Shown here: in pieces, positions 42,285 through 52,900 of the stretch
Layout: each line of letters begins with the position of its first letter
Position numbering within the stretch: the first letter of the stretch is position 1
DNA from: JBMOKU01 sp049324315
GTDB taxonomy: Bacteria > Bacillota > Clostridia > Peptostreptococcales > Thermotaleaceae
Direction: 5' to 3'
DNA: 64,000 nt
Assembly (NCBI GenBank): GCA_049324315.1
Contig: JBMOKU010000033.1
Location: forward strand, 1 to 64,000
Program-made: the position numbers and the translations under genes
The notes under the pieces: model-generated
What the model saw: only the letters and a program-made list of their open reading frames with translations
Told to the model about the DNA's origin: nothing
The model's database searches: none

Positions 42285-43181
42285 CTAACGTTCTATTTCT
42301 TGCCGTTTTTGTTGTCTTTGCTCTGTTATCATCCGATTCATTCGTCCAGAAATTTCGCTGGCAGTATCCCTTATGACAGAAAGCTCATTACGGATATCTT
42401 GGGATTCCAAACCCTCCAACATTTGGGGAGCATGATCGAAACGATAACCGTTTGTATCTATGCCATATTGCTTACAGAGCATATATGATACGCAGTAGGC
42501 GTGAAAAACATAGTTAGAACGGCTGTAACTTCCATCGCCCTTATCCATTTCTGCATGGGCAAGTTCTTGAGAAAGAGAACGAAAAATATTACCTGCATCC
42601 ATACCTTTTCTAATAAGAATTTCCCTTGCTTCTGGTTGATATATGGCGTTTGCCCCTTCCGGCAATGTATCGCTTATGCGAATAGGCACTGGCACATGGT
42701 CCATCAATGCCTTAATACGAGTACGATCATCAGGATAAGTAGGAGTTTCACGTTTGCGTGCTCCTGTCTGAGATACATCGAACATCTTTTTAGGGTTGTA
42801 GCTAATACCTACAGTACCATCCTCACGCTGGTATTCATCACCAGGCTCCAAAATAAAAAACCCGCTTTCTTTTTTACGGATATATATGCCTTGCTCCTTC
42901 CAGGTATCAAAGTCTGCAATACGGGTAGCATCTGGCTTTTGTGCAAGAATTAAAAGGGCATTAGCAACGCTATAGCGATCAAAACGGCTTTGCATATCCA
43001 GATATTTTTGAAAGACAGTGCCATCCTTCGCCACAGTTTGTGCCGTATCATCAATGAGGGAATACACCATTTCCCGCTGTTCTTGTTTCTGCTGCTTCCA
43101 TGTCTCCTTATCAAAAGACCGGTTGTTTTGGGGAGCAGGCGATACATTTCCTTGTGGGAAAAGATCATCAAAACCATTCAT
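42285..43181 (-). CDS. ArdC-like antirestriction protein with altered metallopeptidase motif
   Basis: A 298-residue protein. The N-terminal ssDNA-binding ArdC-type domain (YSVANALLILAQKPDATR, then FFILEPG) is followed by a zincin-like half. The expected HExxH is SQELAHAEMD, i.e. the first His is Gln, so peptidase activity is doubtful. ArdC proteins protect incoming ssDNA. AGGGAGGT lies 6-7 bases upstream. Confidence 0.75.
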   Translation of the reverse strand: MNGFDDLFPQGNVSPAPQNNRSFDKETWKQQKQEQREMVYSLIDDTAQTVAKDGTVFQKYLDMQSRFDRYSVANALLILAQKPDATRIADFDTWKEQGIYIRKKESGFFILEPGDEYQREDGTVGISYNPKKMFDVSQTGARKRETPTYPDDRTRIKALMDHVPVPIRISDTLPEGANAIYQPEAREILIRKGMDAGNIFRSLSQELAHAEMDKGDGSYSRSNYVFHAYCVSYMLCKQYGIDTNGYRFDHAPQMLEGLESQDIRNELSVIRDTASEISGRMNRMITEQRQQKRQEIER

Positions 43182-43187
43182 GAAAAT

Positions 43188-44003
43188 TTACCTCCCTTTA
43201 GATTTTGGTTTTTTAGATTTTTGTTGCTGCTTGTTTGGCTTATTATTTTGTTTTATAGTTTGAGATTTCTCTTTCTCTGGCTCTCGCTTAAGTTCCACCT
43301 CTTCCTTTTGAGCTGCCTTGATTTCTCGCAGTTCTTCGCGGACAGATTTCTTTGGCTGCTCAATAGTACCCTCGGCGGCTTTCCCGCTGTGCTCTAAGAT
43401 AGGCTCGGACAGATGGGATTTCTCCATCGTTGCCATCGTGGGGTTTGGGTTTTGGGTCTGCTCAACAGCAGGCTTTTCCTGCTCTGGTTTTGACATAAGC
43501 TCATCAAGGAAATCATCTGCACTTTTTTCAGCAGGAGTTACTTTTTCCGACGGCGCTTTTTCATCCGATGTTTTTTCCTTTTGTTTAGTAGCTCTGGATT
43601 TTTGAATTTCACTCTTGATACTTGCAGTATCCACAGTAGCCAGTTTAAAGCGTTCTACAATACGGTTGATTTTGGATGCATCCTCTGCCCGTACCATGAT
43701 GTCGCACATCCCATCAAGATCCTTTTTATCTCGAAGGGCACAGTAAAGAACACCGTAACGCTTGGCCTCCTGTGTAAATTGCTTTAAGTCCTCGTTTCTC
43801 ACCGCAAAGACTTTTAATTCCTTACCACTTCGCAAAAGTGACTCCAAACGGGTTTTACCTCTGGTTTTCTTCTGGTCTCTTAAAACGGCATAAAGGTAAG
43901 TTGCAAGGTTTTTGGCACCCTCCCCGGAGATTTTAGCCACTACCTCGATTCCTCTAAGACTCATATTGACGATTTGATCTGCTGCATCGGCTCCGTTGTT
44001 CAT
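43188..44003 (-). CDS. pcfB: PcfB/DUF3801-family conjugation protein
   Basis: A 271-residue protein. Residues 1-130 are the DUF3801/PcfB domain (GEGAKNLATYLYAVLRDQKK; FKLATVD); the rest is a Lys/Glu/Pro-rich disordered tail. PcfB helps the relaxase dock on the coupling protein. It overlaps the relaxase end by 50 bases, and AAGGAGG is 7 bases before the ATG. Confidence 0.85.
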   Translation of the reverse strand: MNNGADAADQIVNMSLRGIEVVAKISGEGAKNLATYLYAVLRDQKKTRGKTRLESLLRSGKELKVFAVRNEDLKQFTQEAKRYGVLYCALRDKKDLDGMCDIMVRAEDASKINRIVERFKLATVDTASIKSEIQKSRATKQKEKTSDEKAPSEKVTPAEKSADDFLDELMSKPEQEKPAVEQTQNPNPTMATMEKSHLSEPILEHSGKAAEGTIEQPKKSVREELREIKAAQKEEVELKREPEKEKSQTIKQNNKPNKQQQKSKKPKSKGR

Positions 44004-45351
44004 ATGTCTTTTCCTCCTTTCTTTGATTGATTTCTTCTTGTTTAATTTGAAGCAATTTCTGCTTCATTTCTTCGGACCGGGACAGAATACCTGTACAAAG
44101 CTTCACCTCCTTTCGAAGCAGGGATAGCTTCTTTGAAAGCCCTGATATCTGCTCCTTGTATGCCAATATCTGTTCATCATCCTTGCACCTGCGTAAACGG
44201 TTATACAGGGACTTGCGTTCACTAATTAGGGCTGTCATTTCCTGCTCCAATTTATTTTGATAAGTGAGAAGCTGCTCCTCATTTTCAATACTTTGAGTAC
44301 AAAGCAGCTTGGTCTGGGATATAAGCTGTTTCATATGCTTAATATCCTCACGTAATAAAAAATGCGTCCGTTTATTTGACACACGTTGTTTAGGGAGAAT
44401 CCCCATCTTATATAGATAATGAAAGTAAAGAGCTTGCAGGCCGGTTATTTTCCTTGTTTTTTTAAGGTTCATACCACCTCGGACAATATAGCGTTTTTGC
44501 TTGGGTTCTGGCAGGGCTTGGGGGCGCTTCGGAGTACGATTTTGAAGGATACGCTCTTTAATAGCTTCCTCAGTATAACCATCACCCAGAGTTTTCAACC
44601 TGACAAAACGTTCTTTTCCTTGGGGACGCACCGCCATATATTTAACACCTGTCTTTACTTCATACCCTTCCTTTCGGAGGGTAGAGATAAATTGTGTAAA
44701 AGTCATGGATGCAGCAATCGCCTTATCCACGTCCTCACGGATAAGACCCCGCCAGGTAGGCTTACCTTCCTGTTCCGCCCTCCATTCAGCAAATTGTTTA
44801 GATTTACCTTTCTGTGGATTTTCGATGACTGATAGGGAGTATTCTCGGCATAGTCGATCAGAAGTCTGCCGCATGAGGGAATAGGTAGCTTTGTTATCGT
44901 AGTACCGCTTACCGTCCATAAAAGAGACGGAGTTTAGTACAAAATGATTGTGCAAGTGATCCTTATCAAGGTGGGTAGATACGACAACCTCAAAACGATC
45001 CCCCCAAAGCTCCTTTGCCAATTTTACACCGATTGAATGAGCAGTTTCAGGAGCAGCTTCTCCCGGAGCAAAGGATTGATAGCCATGGAAGGCGAGAATA
45101 CCATCCGTTTTCTGAAATTGTAGTTTTGTCCGAGACATTTGCTTGCTGGCAGTGATAGGATCACAGTTAATACCGGTAACGTAAAACTGCTTTTCTGTTT
45201 TGTCTTCTCGTGCTGCATATTCCAGTACATCACGCAGACCCTGAAAATCAGGACTTGAAAAATTAAAATTTTCTGTTTTATTAGGATTTGTAGCATAATC
45301 AATTACTCGATCAAGGCGGTCGGTTACATCCCATATAGCTGTAGTTGCCAT
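43954..45351 (-). CDS. MOBP-type relaxase
   Basis: A 465-residue DNA-nicking enzyme. N-terminal VIDYATNPNKT gives the catalytic Tyr19 of motif I; motif III is HLDKDHLHNHFVLNS with the His triad. The C-terminal part (about 320-440) is a coiled coil. It starts transfer at oriT, just upstream at about 45.9-46.0 kb, together with MobC. The ribosome binding site is weak (GGGGCG), so expression may be kept low. Confidence 0.92.
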   Translation of the reverse strand: MATTAIWDVTDRLDRVIDYATNPNKTENFNFSSPDFQGLRDVLEYAAREDKTEKQFYVTGINCDPITASKQMSRTKLQFQKTDGILAFHGYQSFAPGEAAPETAHSIGVKLAKELWGDRFEVVVSTHLDKDHLHNHFVLNSVSFMDGKRYYDNKATYSLMRQTSDRLCREYSLSVIENPQKGKSKQFAEWRAEQEGKPTWRGLIREDVDKAIAASMTFTQFISTLRKEGYEVKTGVKYMAVRPQGKERFVRLKTLGDGYTEEAIKERILQNRTPKRPQALPEPKQKRYIVRGGMNLKKTRKITGLQALYFHYLYKMGILPKQRVSNKRTHFLLREDIKHMKQLISQTKLLCTQSIENEEQLLTYQNKLEQEMTALISERKSLYNRLRRCKDDEQILAYKEQISGLSKKLSLLRKEVKLCTGILSRSEEMKQKLLQIKQEEINQRKEEKTYEQRSRCSRSNRQYES

Positions 45352-45412
45352 AGTTCATCGCCCCAATACTTTTACCTTTGACCCCGATATATAAAGGTAA
45401 TTATCTAAGATT

Positions 45413-45751
45413 CTACCCATTGTCATTTCTCCTTTCCGGTGATGTGACTGCCTCTTGAATATCAAGTAAATCCTTTCTTAGTCGGTTGGCTTCATATTGA
45501 AATACTGTCTTGTCTATGTGTCCTGTAGCATTTGCCTTTGCTGCTATCTGGTTTAAGTTGCTACCAATAGCGTGAAGCTCCCTCATCATAGAGTAATAGT
45601 CAATTGGGGGAAGTTCCTTTGGCATATAGCCGTTAATAAGGGTTCGCAGATAAGTTTCCTGCGAAAGTCCAGCCTTCTTTGCACTGGCTTGAAGTTTCGT
45701 CTTTTCTTCTTTGTTTAGCCATACTTGAACACGGATACTTCGTTTTCTCAT
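45413..45751 (-). CDS. mobC: MobC-like relaxosome accessory protein
   Basis: A 112-residue ribbon-helix-helix protein: RVQVWLNKEEKTKLQASAKK and the helical C-terminal NLNQIAAKANATG block typical of MobC. It binds oriT and helps the relaxase. AAAGGAG lies upstream of the ATG. It is the nearest gene to the oriT region. Confidence 0.88.
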   Translation of the reverse strand: MRKRSIRVQVWLNKEEKTKLQASAKKAGLSQETYLRTLINGYMPKELPPIDYYSMMRELHAIGSNLNQIAAKANATGHIDKTVFQYEANRLRKDLLDIQEAVTSPERRNDNG

Positions 45752-45904
45752 TGTTTTAGCTCCTTTCTTTTAATTGTTATCATCATTCCTTCCATAATGA
45801 ATGTTAATTTGAAGAAGGCACATAAAGATAATGCCAATAGCTCCGCCTACCAATGTGCCTAATAAAAATATACCGATGATTATCACCACACTTTCGATTG
45901 TATT

Positions 45905-46010
45905 TTACGGGGGTATTAGGGGGTATCCCCTTAACAAGAGAATTTGGGAGACCAAATTCAGTGCTTGCTACAACATAAGACACTGGTCTTATGTTGTAAT
46001 ACCTATGGTT
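45905..46010. other. Candidate origin of transfer (oriT)
   Basis: Located directly upstream of mobC. It contains an inverted repeat TTAGGGGG/CCCCTTAA (45916-45934) and a perfect 13-bp repeat TACAACATAAGAC with GTCTTATGTTGTA (45969-45998). Position and structure are those expected for a MOBP oriT; the nick site cannot be stated. Confidence 0.6.
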
Positions 46011-46049
46011 GGTATAAGATTTACCAGTCGAAAAAGAAAGGACAGGAAG

Positions 46050-46243
46050 TCATCGCTCCTGCCCATGGTGTCTTTGATTTCTGCTTTGTGCATCCATTTC
46101 TTTTTCCGTTGTGATAAAGTCCACACCGGTGAAGTTTTCAGCATCAAGGATATACTCTTGGTTACTGTAAGCCTCTCGTATCATCTCTTCGGCCTGTTGT
46201 GCATTTTCAGCTTGGATTTCATTTCTACCTAATAGGTTTTCAT
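46050..46243 (-). pseudogene. DpnD/PcfM-like gene with frameshift
   Basis: AAAGGAGG and ATG 46243 open a frame that stops after four codons (MKTY). The next frame continues as EIQAENAQQAEEMIREAYSN and EYILDAENFTGVDF, the conserved body of PcfM/DpnD-like proteins. So the gene has a small deletion and frameshift near its start. Confidence 0.65.
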
Positions 46244-46271
46244 AAGGGCAAAACCTCCTTTCTTGATTTTT

Positions 46272-46309
46272 CGGCAAAGAAAAAAGACGCCGATTTTTCA
46301 ACGTCTTTT
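46272..46309 (-). terminator. Terminator between metal module and PcfM-like gene
   Basis: AAAAGACG and CGTCTTTT form an 8-bp stem followed by TTTTTTCTTT on the minus strand. Confidence 0.8.
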
Positions 46310-46418
46310 CATAATAAAAATTTTCTATATAGGTATAGTACTTAATTAAGGTATTATCAAGATATTGTGAACATAATGTACATTTTAAGAAAGTTCGGTA
46401 ACAACATATATATCAAAT

Positions 46419-46606
46419 CTAATTATCATAATACATCCATTCTGTAACTTCTTGCAGCAACTTTCGTGGACGTGGGTATGGAGATTGATTAGGATATCCT
46501 ATAGCCACTGCTGCCACAAGTTCATCTTTACGATTTAACCATGAACATATTTCTTTATCACAATAGAAAATATCACAAATCCAAAGAGTTCCTAAACCAA
46601 AATATA
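46419..46606 (-). pseudogene. C-terminal remnant of a nitroreductase-family protein
   Basis: The frame reads GLGTLWICDIFYCDKEIC, then ELVAAVAIGYPNQSPYPRPR and a KLLQEVTEWMYYD end, the conserved tail of nitroreductases. The first two thirds of the gene are absent. Confidence 0.8.
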
Positions 46607-46672
46607 GCTTTTATTTGACGAATAAATATACTGTTGTGGCGCTTTATTTATAATGTGACATAATAAAATTCA

Positions 46673-47141
<469 letters not shown>

Positions 47142-47164
<23 letters not shown>

Positions 47165-47522
47165 TATCTATATTTTCCTCCCTTAATTCATTTTTTTCAT
47201 TCCCTACAACCTCGCAGGTACATATATTATTTATACTCCCTTCGGCTATTGATTGACCAAGTTGAATAAGTTCCCTTATTCTTTCGTCAGAAATGTAATA
47301 GTAGATATTCTTTCCATCTTTAATCGAGTTTACAAAATTACACCATTTCAAACATTTTAACTGCATTGATATTAAACTTTGGGAGTACCCTAAATCTTCT
47401 GCCAGTTCACCTACATTTTTTTTACCGTCTAATAATGAAATAATAATTTGGTATCTTGTAGGATTAGACAATCCATGAAAAAACTTTGTATATGCTTCAA
47501 TTTGTTCGTTTTTAATTTGCAT
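47142..47522 (-). CDS. ArsR-family repressor of the mer-like module
   Basis: A 126-residue winged-helix protein (FHGLSNPTRYQIIISLLDG; SQSLISMQLKCLKWCNFV; DGKNIYYYISDERI). Cysteines in the recognition region and a C-terminal CTCEV suggest thiophilic-metal sensing. The start is ATG 47522, with GAGAGG upstream; a longer frame lacks a site. It overlaps the CopZ-like gene by 23 bases. Confidence 0.82.
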
Positions 47523-47524
47523 AA

Positions 47525-47821
47525 TTACCTCTCTAACAAGTATGAATATGTAATAAATCCAACAGATATTATCGTTGAAGTCCATAGAATAATTCTTGTA
47601 CTTTTTGATGTATTCTTATTTTTTGCCATAAAGTAGTAAGCCATTCCAAGCATTAATGCTGTTAGTAGCATAAAAATGTTTTTATATGGAGAAATAATTG
47701 GTACAAAAGTAAGACCTAAACCACTCAGGCCTAAAATTGAAAGTAGTGGAATACCTACACAGCATATGGATGCAAGAAAAGATACGATAATTGAACCTAC
47801 ACCTAATATTTTTTCCTTCAT
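47525..47821 (-). CDS. MerT-like mercuric transport membrane protein
   Basis: A 98-residue protein with three transmembrane helices (about 8-28, 40-60, 74-94). The pair ASICCVGIP in the first helix is the MerT-type vicinal Cys site for Hg(II). It is the first gene of the three-gene module. No merA or merP is visible nearby, so the module is incomplete or serves another metal. Confidence 0.75.
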   Translation of the reverse strand: MKEKILGVGSIIVSFLASICCVGIPLLSILGLSGLGLTFVPIISPYKNIFMLLTALMLGMAYYFMAKNKNTSKSTRIILWTSTIISVGFITYSYLLER

Positions 47822-47839
47822 ACTCTATTCTCCTACTTC

Positions 47840-47875
47840 ATATAAACATTTCAATATTTATTGATATGTTTATAT
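47840..47875 (-). promoter_or_regulatory. Operator palindrome of the mer-like module
   Basis: A 16-4-16 inverted repeat with one mismatch: the left arm is ATATAAACATTTCAAT, the right arm ATTGATATGTTTATAT. It lies 20 bases before the MerT-like start and is the likely ArsR binding site. Confidence 0.7.
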
Positions 47876-48233
47876 TACCATAACCTAATTCTAAATACAA
47901 TAAGAAGAAATATAGTGTTTATGACGCATTTGTTTACTATTGTACTATATAAAAAGTACTTGCAAAAAACAACGCTTTGTTTTAATTTTAGTATGGTATC
48001 CTGGATTAATCAGCGATACATGGATAAAAATAAAATATATATTTAGTGCCTTTGGTAACAATTATAATACTATTCTCTCCATATATACCATCTTTCTCAC
48101 ATGAGGTAATTTTGTATGTGTTTTAGTTGGTCTGAAAATCACCTATATTGTTTTTCTCTGATATATTTCAGTATCAAGAGAAAAGGTACTGATTTCTCAG
48201 CGCCTTAATATAAATGTGTCCTATCACAATCTA
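47876..48233. other. Gap between mer-like module and toxin-antitoxin pair
   Basis: No supported gene in about 350 bases. An imperfect hairpin (GGCGCTGA/TCAGTACC, 48184-48205) followed on the minus strand by TTTTCTC may end the toxin-antitoxin transcript. Confidence 0.4.
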
Positions 48234-48518
48234 TTATTTTAATGTTATCTGTACCTCTTTCCCAAGGCATCGGGCAACCTTAACCAGAAAGTCAAGGGAT
48301 GGATTATAAGTTCCACTTTCCAGACGGCTGATATTGGATTTTTGAGTCCCGACGCGGAGCGCTAATTCTTCCTGGGTAATGTTTTGGCTTGTTCGTGCTT
48401 CAATGATTTGAGAAATAACATCGTAACGAGGTTTTAGCTTTTCGTACTCCGTTTGAAATTCTTCATCCTTCATTAAAAGTTCTTTGACTTCTGAAAACTT
48501 TGCTCCTGCTTTACTCAT
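48234..48518 (-). CDS. XRE-family antitoxin (HigA-like)
   Basis: A 94-residue protein with a helix-turn-helix in the C-terminal half (NITQEELALRVGTQKSNISR; LESGTYNPSLDFLVKVARCL). The start is ATG 48518, with GAAGGTGTG upstream; it overlaps the toxin gene by 8 bases. It should neutralise the toxin and repress the pair via the operator at 48918-48937. Confidence 0.85.
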   Translation of the reverse strand: MSKAGAKFSEVKELLMKDEEFQTEYEKLKPRYDVISQIIEARTSQNITQEELALRVGTQKSNISRLESGTYNPSLDFLVKVARCLGKEVQITLK

Positions 48519-48876
48519 CCTCACACCTTCTTTCATAATCTTCTTTATACCGCAGCGCCCGTTCAAGCTCCCTTTGGGGGGTCTTTTCGGTTTTTTTAGT
48601 AAAACCATGAAGCAGCACAAAGGTTTTCTGGCGGTATGTAAAATAGAATATTCTACTGATATCTGATGCAAATTTAACTCTCAGCTCAAAAAGTCCTTTG
48701 TATGGTGCACCTTTTATAGGTTTTACATAAGGCTCTCTTAAATCAGATCCATGCTTTTCAAGCAGTTCTATTTCACTAAAGGCTTTTGCTCTCAGTTTTG
48801 CATCTAACGAAAGTAAATATTCAAGGACTGGTATATTTCCATTTTCCTTTTTATAGTATTCCACTTGCCAATCCAC
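48511..48876 (-). CDS. RelE/HigB-like toxin (phage Gp49-type)
   Basis: A 121-residue predicted mRNA interferase with the Gp49 pattern: LRAKAFSEIELLEKHG, KGLFELRVKFASDISRIFYF and VLLHGFTKKTEKTP. Toxin first, antitoxin second is the HigBA gene order. It would stabilise the element in the host. Confidence 0.87.
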   Translation of the reverse strand: MDWQVEYYKKENGNIPVLEYLLSLDAKLRAKAFSEIELLEKHGSDLREPYVKPIKGAPYKGLFELRVKFASDISRIFYFTYRQKTFVLLHGFTKKTEKTPQRELERALRYKEDYERRCEDE

Positions 48877-48917
48877 GATACACCTCCTATATTAGTGTAT
48901 GTCATTCTTCAATATAA

Positions 48918-48937
48918 TGTTATCATATACGATAACA
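48918..48937 (-). promoter_or_regulatory. Operator of the toxin-antitoxin pair
   Basis: Perfect inverted repeat TGTTATC with GATAACA around six bases, about 40 bases upstream of the toxin start. Confidence 0.65.
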
Positions 48938-48988
48938 TAAATCAATTTAATTTTTCATATTTTAAAATCTAATGGTTAAAACAAGAAT

Positions 48989-49942
48989 TTATCTTACCAC
49001 ACTATTTAGCTTCTGTATTCCCAATATAATTTTCAAATAATCGTTATAATCCTTCCCACGTTTTGGTGGCTCATCTGAAACAGTATAAGGATTAGGTAGG
49101 ATAGTCTGGATCGTTTTTGCCGCCATCCGCCCTGCCGTATCATTATCCAAATGAAGAGCAATATCCTTTATATGTGGATTATCTTTCAAAAACTGCATTA
49201 GAGCAGCAGGTGGAGTGCTTTCCTCAATATTCTGCTTCGGCTTATAAATGCCTGCAAGGGATAGATAGTTTTCCTGCCGCCAGTCCTTACCAGATTGAAG
49301 TTCCAGCGTACAATAAGACAATAGGTCAATAGCGCTTTCAAATAAATGTAGCTTAGGGTTTTTGTTTTGTGCAGGAATAGAGAAGGAGAAGTGTTTGTTG
49401 CTTCCGTTTACTTCTCCCAAAAACCTTCTTGCGGATGTTCCTCTAAGTGTACCATAGCGGGGAACACCCTCTTTATCAAAGCCTATAAATACCGCATTAT
49501 GATAAGTACGGCTTTCATATAGGCGTTTAGTCTTAATACAGTAATCTATTAAATCCCTGTGTATGCCACGTCCCATAAGGTAGGCAATTACACGGTCGTT
49601 ATTTTCATTTTTATCAGGTAAAAGCAGTCTTTTAGGCTCAGTGGGTTTTTCTACCTTTGATGAAACAGGCGGCGCAACTGCCACCTGTCCATCTATTTGA
49701 ATTACCGCTTCTGGAAAAGACATTCCCCGAACTTTAATTAAATAATCCAAGGCAGAGCGCCCACCGATACCGCGCGACCACCAGCACCATTTCCCATTAC
49801 TAATCTTTAGACTATCATGGGTACGGGTAGTATATACGTTTCCAGAAAAGGGCACAAGTTCATATGGCTCGTAATATCGCAGGTAAGTTAAAAGATCCAT
49901 CTGCTTTGCTCGTTCAATCTGTTCTGGTGTTACATAGGGCAT
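48989..49942 (-). CDS. DUF3991/Toprim primase-like protein
   Basis: A 317-residue protein. The N-terminal CHC2-like fold has the zinc Cys/His replaced (KWCWWSRGIGGRSALDYL), a DUF3991 middle, and a Toprim domain (HLFESAIDLLSYC, then IALHLDNDTAGRMAA). It probably primes the incoming or replicating element DNA. It follows the giant methylase/helicase gene by 11 bases. Confidence 0.85.
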   Translation of the reverse strand: MPYVTPEQIERAKQMDLLTYLRYYEPYELVPFSGNVYTTRTHDSLKISNGKWCWWSRGIGGRSALDYLIKVRGMSFPEAVIQIDGQVAVAPPVSSKVEKPTEPKRLLLPDKNENNDRVIAYLMGRGIHRDLIDYCIKTKRLYESRTYHNAVFIGFDKEGVPRYGTLRGTSARRFLGEVNGSNKHFSFSIPAQNKNPKLHLFESAIDLLSYCTLELQSGKDWRQENYLSLAGIYKPKQNIEESTPPAALMQFLKDNPHIKDIALHLDNDTAGRMAAKTIQTILPNPYTVSDEPPKRGKDYNDYLKIILGIQKLNSVVR

Positions 49943-49953
49943 GTTTTATCACC

Positions 49954-52900
49954 TCATCTTTCATAGCCCACGGCTTTCTTTTCCGGTACATCCATATCTT
50001 CATCTGGCTCGCCGTCCAACATTTCATTTTCATGTTTATCCATATTGAGAAGAATATTAAGCTCTGAAAGCCTTGTAGACTTAGCTTGCAGTTCTTCTTC
50101 TTTTTCAAAGGGAATATCAACCTGTTGCTTTGCTGTTTCCATCTGCTGTTTAAGAGTTATTAATTGTTCTTTGCAATACTCCAGCTTCTTTGGTATTTCG
50201 GCAAGGACATTATTTAGCCTTGTGATGTTGCCATGGATGTCAGTGCCTAATGTAGCCGTATGGGTCATAGACCCTCGTAGAGTAATTTGGTATTGCTTAT
50301 TAAAGCTATCAAAATAAAAAAGCATCGGAAATCCCATGTAGCTGCCCAGCTCCTGCGGTTCTGGAGAGGTCATATTCTTGCAGGCTTCAAGAATAGCTGC
50401 ACCAGCCTTGGCCTTTTCGGTATAGGAAACACCCTTTACTACCATACCTGCAAATTTGTTTTCCTCTGTACTGTCTCCGATAGTTTCTAATATGCTGTGC
50501 TTTTCATATAAAGCAAGGTCTTTTTCATAGCGTGCAATGCGTTCTTCCATGGATTTAATTTGCTGCGGGTAATGCTTTAGTAATCTATCTTCCAAAGCAT
50601 ACTTCTGGCTTAGATGATTAGCTTTTAGAAGCTTTAGTTTTGACACCTGAATATCTAAATCCATCTTCTCTTTAATATACGGATTACCAGTGGCCAAAGC
50701 TTTTACTTCGGCATAACTTAATGCTGTTTCGTCAATATCTTCGGCACTCCGAACAGGGGATTTAGAAGTCATAATCTGTGAAATAAAACGCTGTTTATTT
50801 TCAAGTATCTGATAAAGATAAGCGTCAAAGGTGTTTTCTGTTACATAGCGGAAGATATTGACTTCATCGTTTTTATTACCTTGGCGGACAATTCTACCGC
50901 TTCGCTGCTCTAAATCCCTTGGACGCCACGGGCAATCCAGATCATGAAGGGCAATCAATCTATCTTGTACATTGGTTCCTGCTCCCATCTTAAAGGTAGA
51001 ACCTAATAATACTCGTACTTGGCCTTTACGTACTTTGCCGAAAAGCTCCTTTTTTCTTGTTTCTGTATTGGCGTCATGGATAAAAGAAATTTCATCGGCA
51101 GGAATACCACGCTCAATAAGTTTTTGCCTCACATCGTCATACACATTAAAGTTTCCGTCATTTTTTGGAGTAGATAAGTCGCAGAATACAAGCTGAGTAA
51201 GTTTCTTATGGCTGCTCTCCTTCCAAAAGCGAAAGATATTGTCTATGCAGGCATTAACCTTGCTTTCTTCATAGTCGGGAAGTATAGGGTTAGCAAGGCG
51301 CTGGTCAAGTGCCAGCTTCCGGCCATCATTGGTAATCTTAAGCATATTGTCCTCATAAGGTTCCACCATCTTGTTACGCACCCGTTCAGCACGCTCTGCA
51401 AGCTCGGCTACCATATCCTGCTGAAATTCGCTTGGCTTTACCGCCACATTATGATAGTTGGCTTTTGGTACAGGGAGATTAAGCATATCTGCCGTCTTGA
51501 TATCTGCAATTTCTTTAAACATGTTCATCAGTTCCGGGAGGTTATAGAAACGTGCAAATCTCGTTTTCGCCCTATATCCCGTACCCTCTGGTGCAAGCTC
51601 AATGGCAGTGACTGTTTCTCCAAAGGTACTTGCCCAGCAGTCAAAATGTTGAAGTCCGTTTTTTCGCAGGGTTTCATATTGCAGGTATCTTTGCATGGTG
51701 TACATCTCAGTAATGGAATTACTGATTGGTGTTCCGGTAGCAAAGATAATGCCTCGGCCATCTGTCAGTTCATCAAGGTAGCGGCACTTAGCAAAAAGAT
51801 CAGAGGACTTTTGTGCTTCGGTCTGGGATAAGCCCGCCACATTCCTCATCTTTGTGTACAAAAACAGGTTTTTATAAAAATCTGCTTCATCTACAAATAA
51901 CCGATCGACACCTAATTCCTCAAAGGTTACTACATCATCTTTTCTGCTGGTATCGTTGAGTTTATCAAGTCTTAGCTTTAAGGTCTTTTTAGTCTTTTCA
52001 AGCTGCTTGATAGCGTAACGCTCACCTCGTTCTTCTTTAAGTTCCCGGATACCATTGGTTATCTCTTCAATCTGTTCTTCAAGCTGTCGCTTTTGTCGTT
52101 CTTGAGATATAGGAATTTTCTCAAACTGGCTATGACCGATGATTACTGCATCGTAGTCTCCAGTAGCAATACGGGCACAAAATTTCTTGCGGTTTTTGGT
52201 TTCAAAGTCCTTTTTCGTAGCTACAAGGATATTAGCGGAGGGATAAAGCTGTAAAAATTCCGCTGCCCATTGTTCTGTTAAATGATTCGGCACAACGAAC
52301 ATGCTTTTTTGGCATAGTCCTAAATGCTTGCTTTCCATTGCAGCAGCCGTCATTTCGTAAGTTTTGCCCGCACCTACACAGTGGGCCAATAAGGTATTAC
52401 CACCATACAGGATATGAGCTACTGCATCAACCTGATGTTTACGCAGGGTAATTTCAGGATTCATGCCCGTAAAACGGATATGACTGCCATCATATTCACG
52501 GGGACGGATGGAGTTAAAGCGGTCGTTATAGATTCGAGTTAGCCTTTCTCTTCGACTAGGGTCTTTCCATATCCAGCTTTGGAATGCTTCTTTAATAGCC
52601 TCCTGTTTTTGCTGAGCAATGGCGGTTTCCTTTTTATTGAGGACACGCTTCTCCACACCGTCCTCATAAACCGTATCGAAAACACGTACATCTTTAAGGT
52701 TCAAGGTTTCCTCAATAATTTTGTAGGCATTAATTCGGTTAGTACCATAGGTCATGACAGCCTTAATGTTGCCGCTGCGATCATCGTTTTTACCCTTAAC
52801 ATTCCAGTTGGCGGTATAAGATGAGTAAAGAACATCAATGTAACGCCTATACATATAAGGGGTTTCTAAAAGCTCAAACATGAAGTCCTTTATAATATCT

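Noticed and set aside
46244..46301. TTG-initiated extension of the PcfM-like frame
   Set aside because: It starts inside a terminator hairpin with no ribosome binding site.
51208..51831. 207-codon open frame on the plus strand
   Set aside because: It lies antisense to the conserved helicase part of the giant gene and has no recognisable domain or site.
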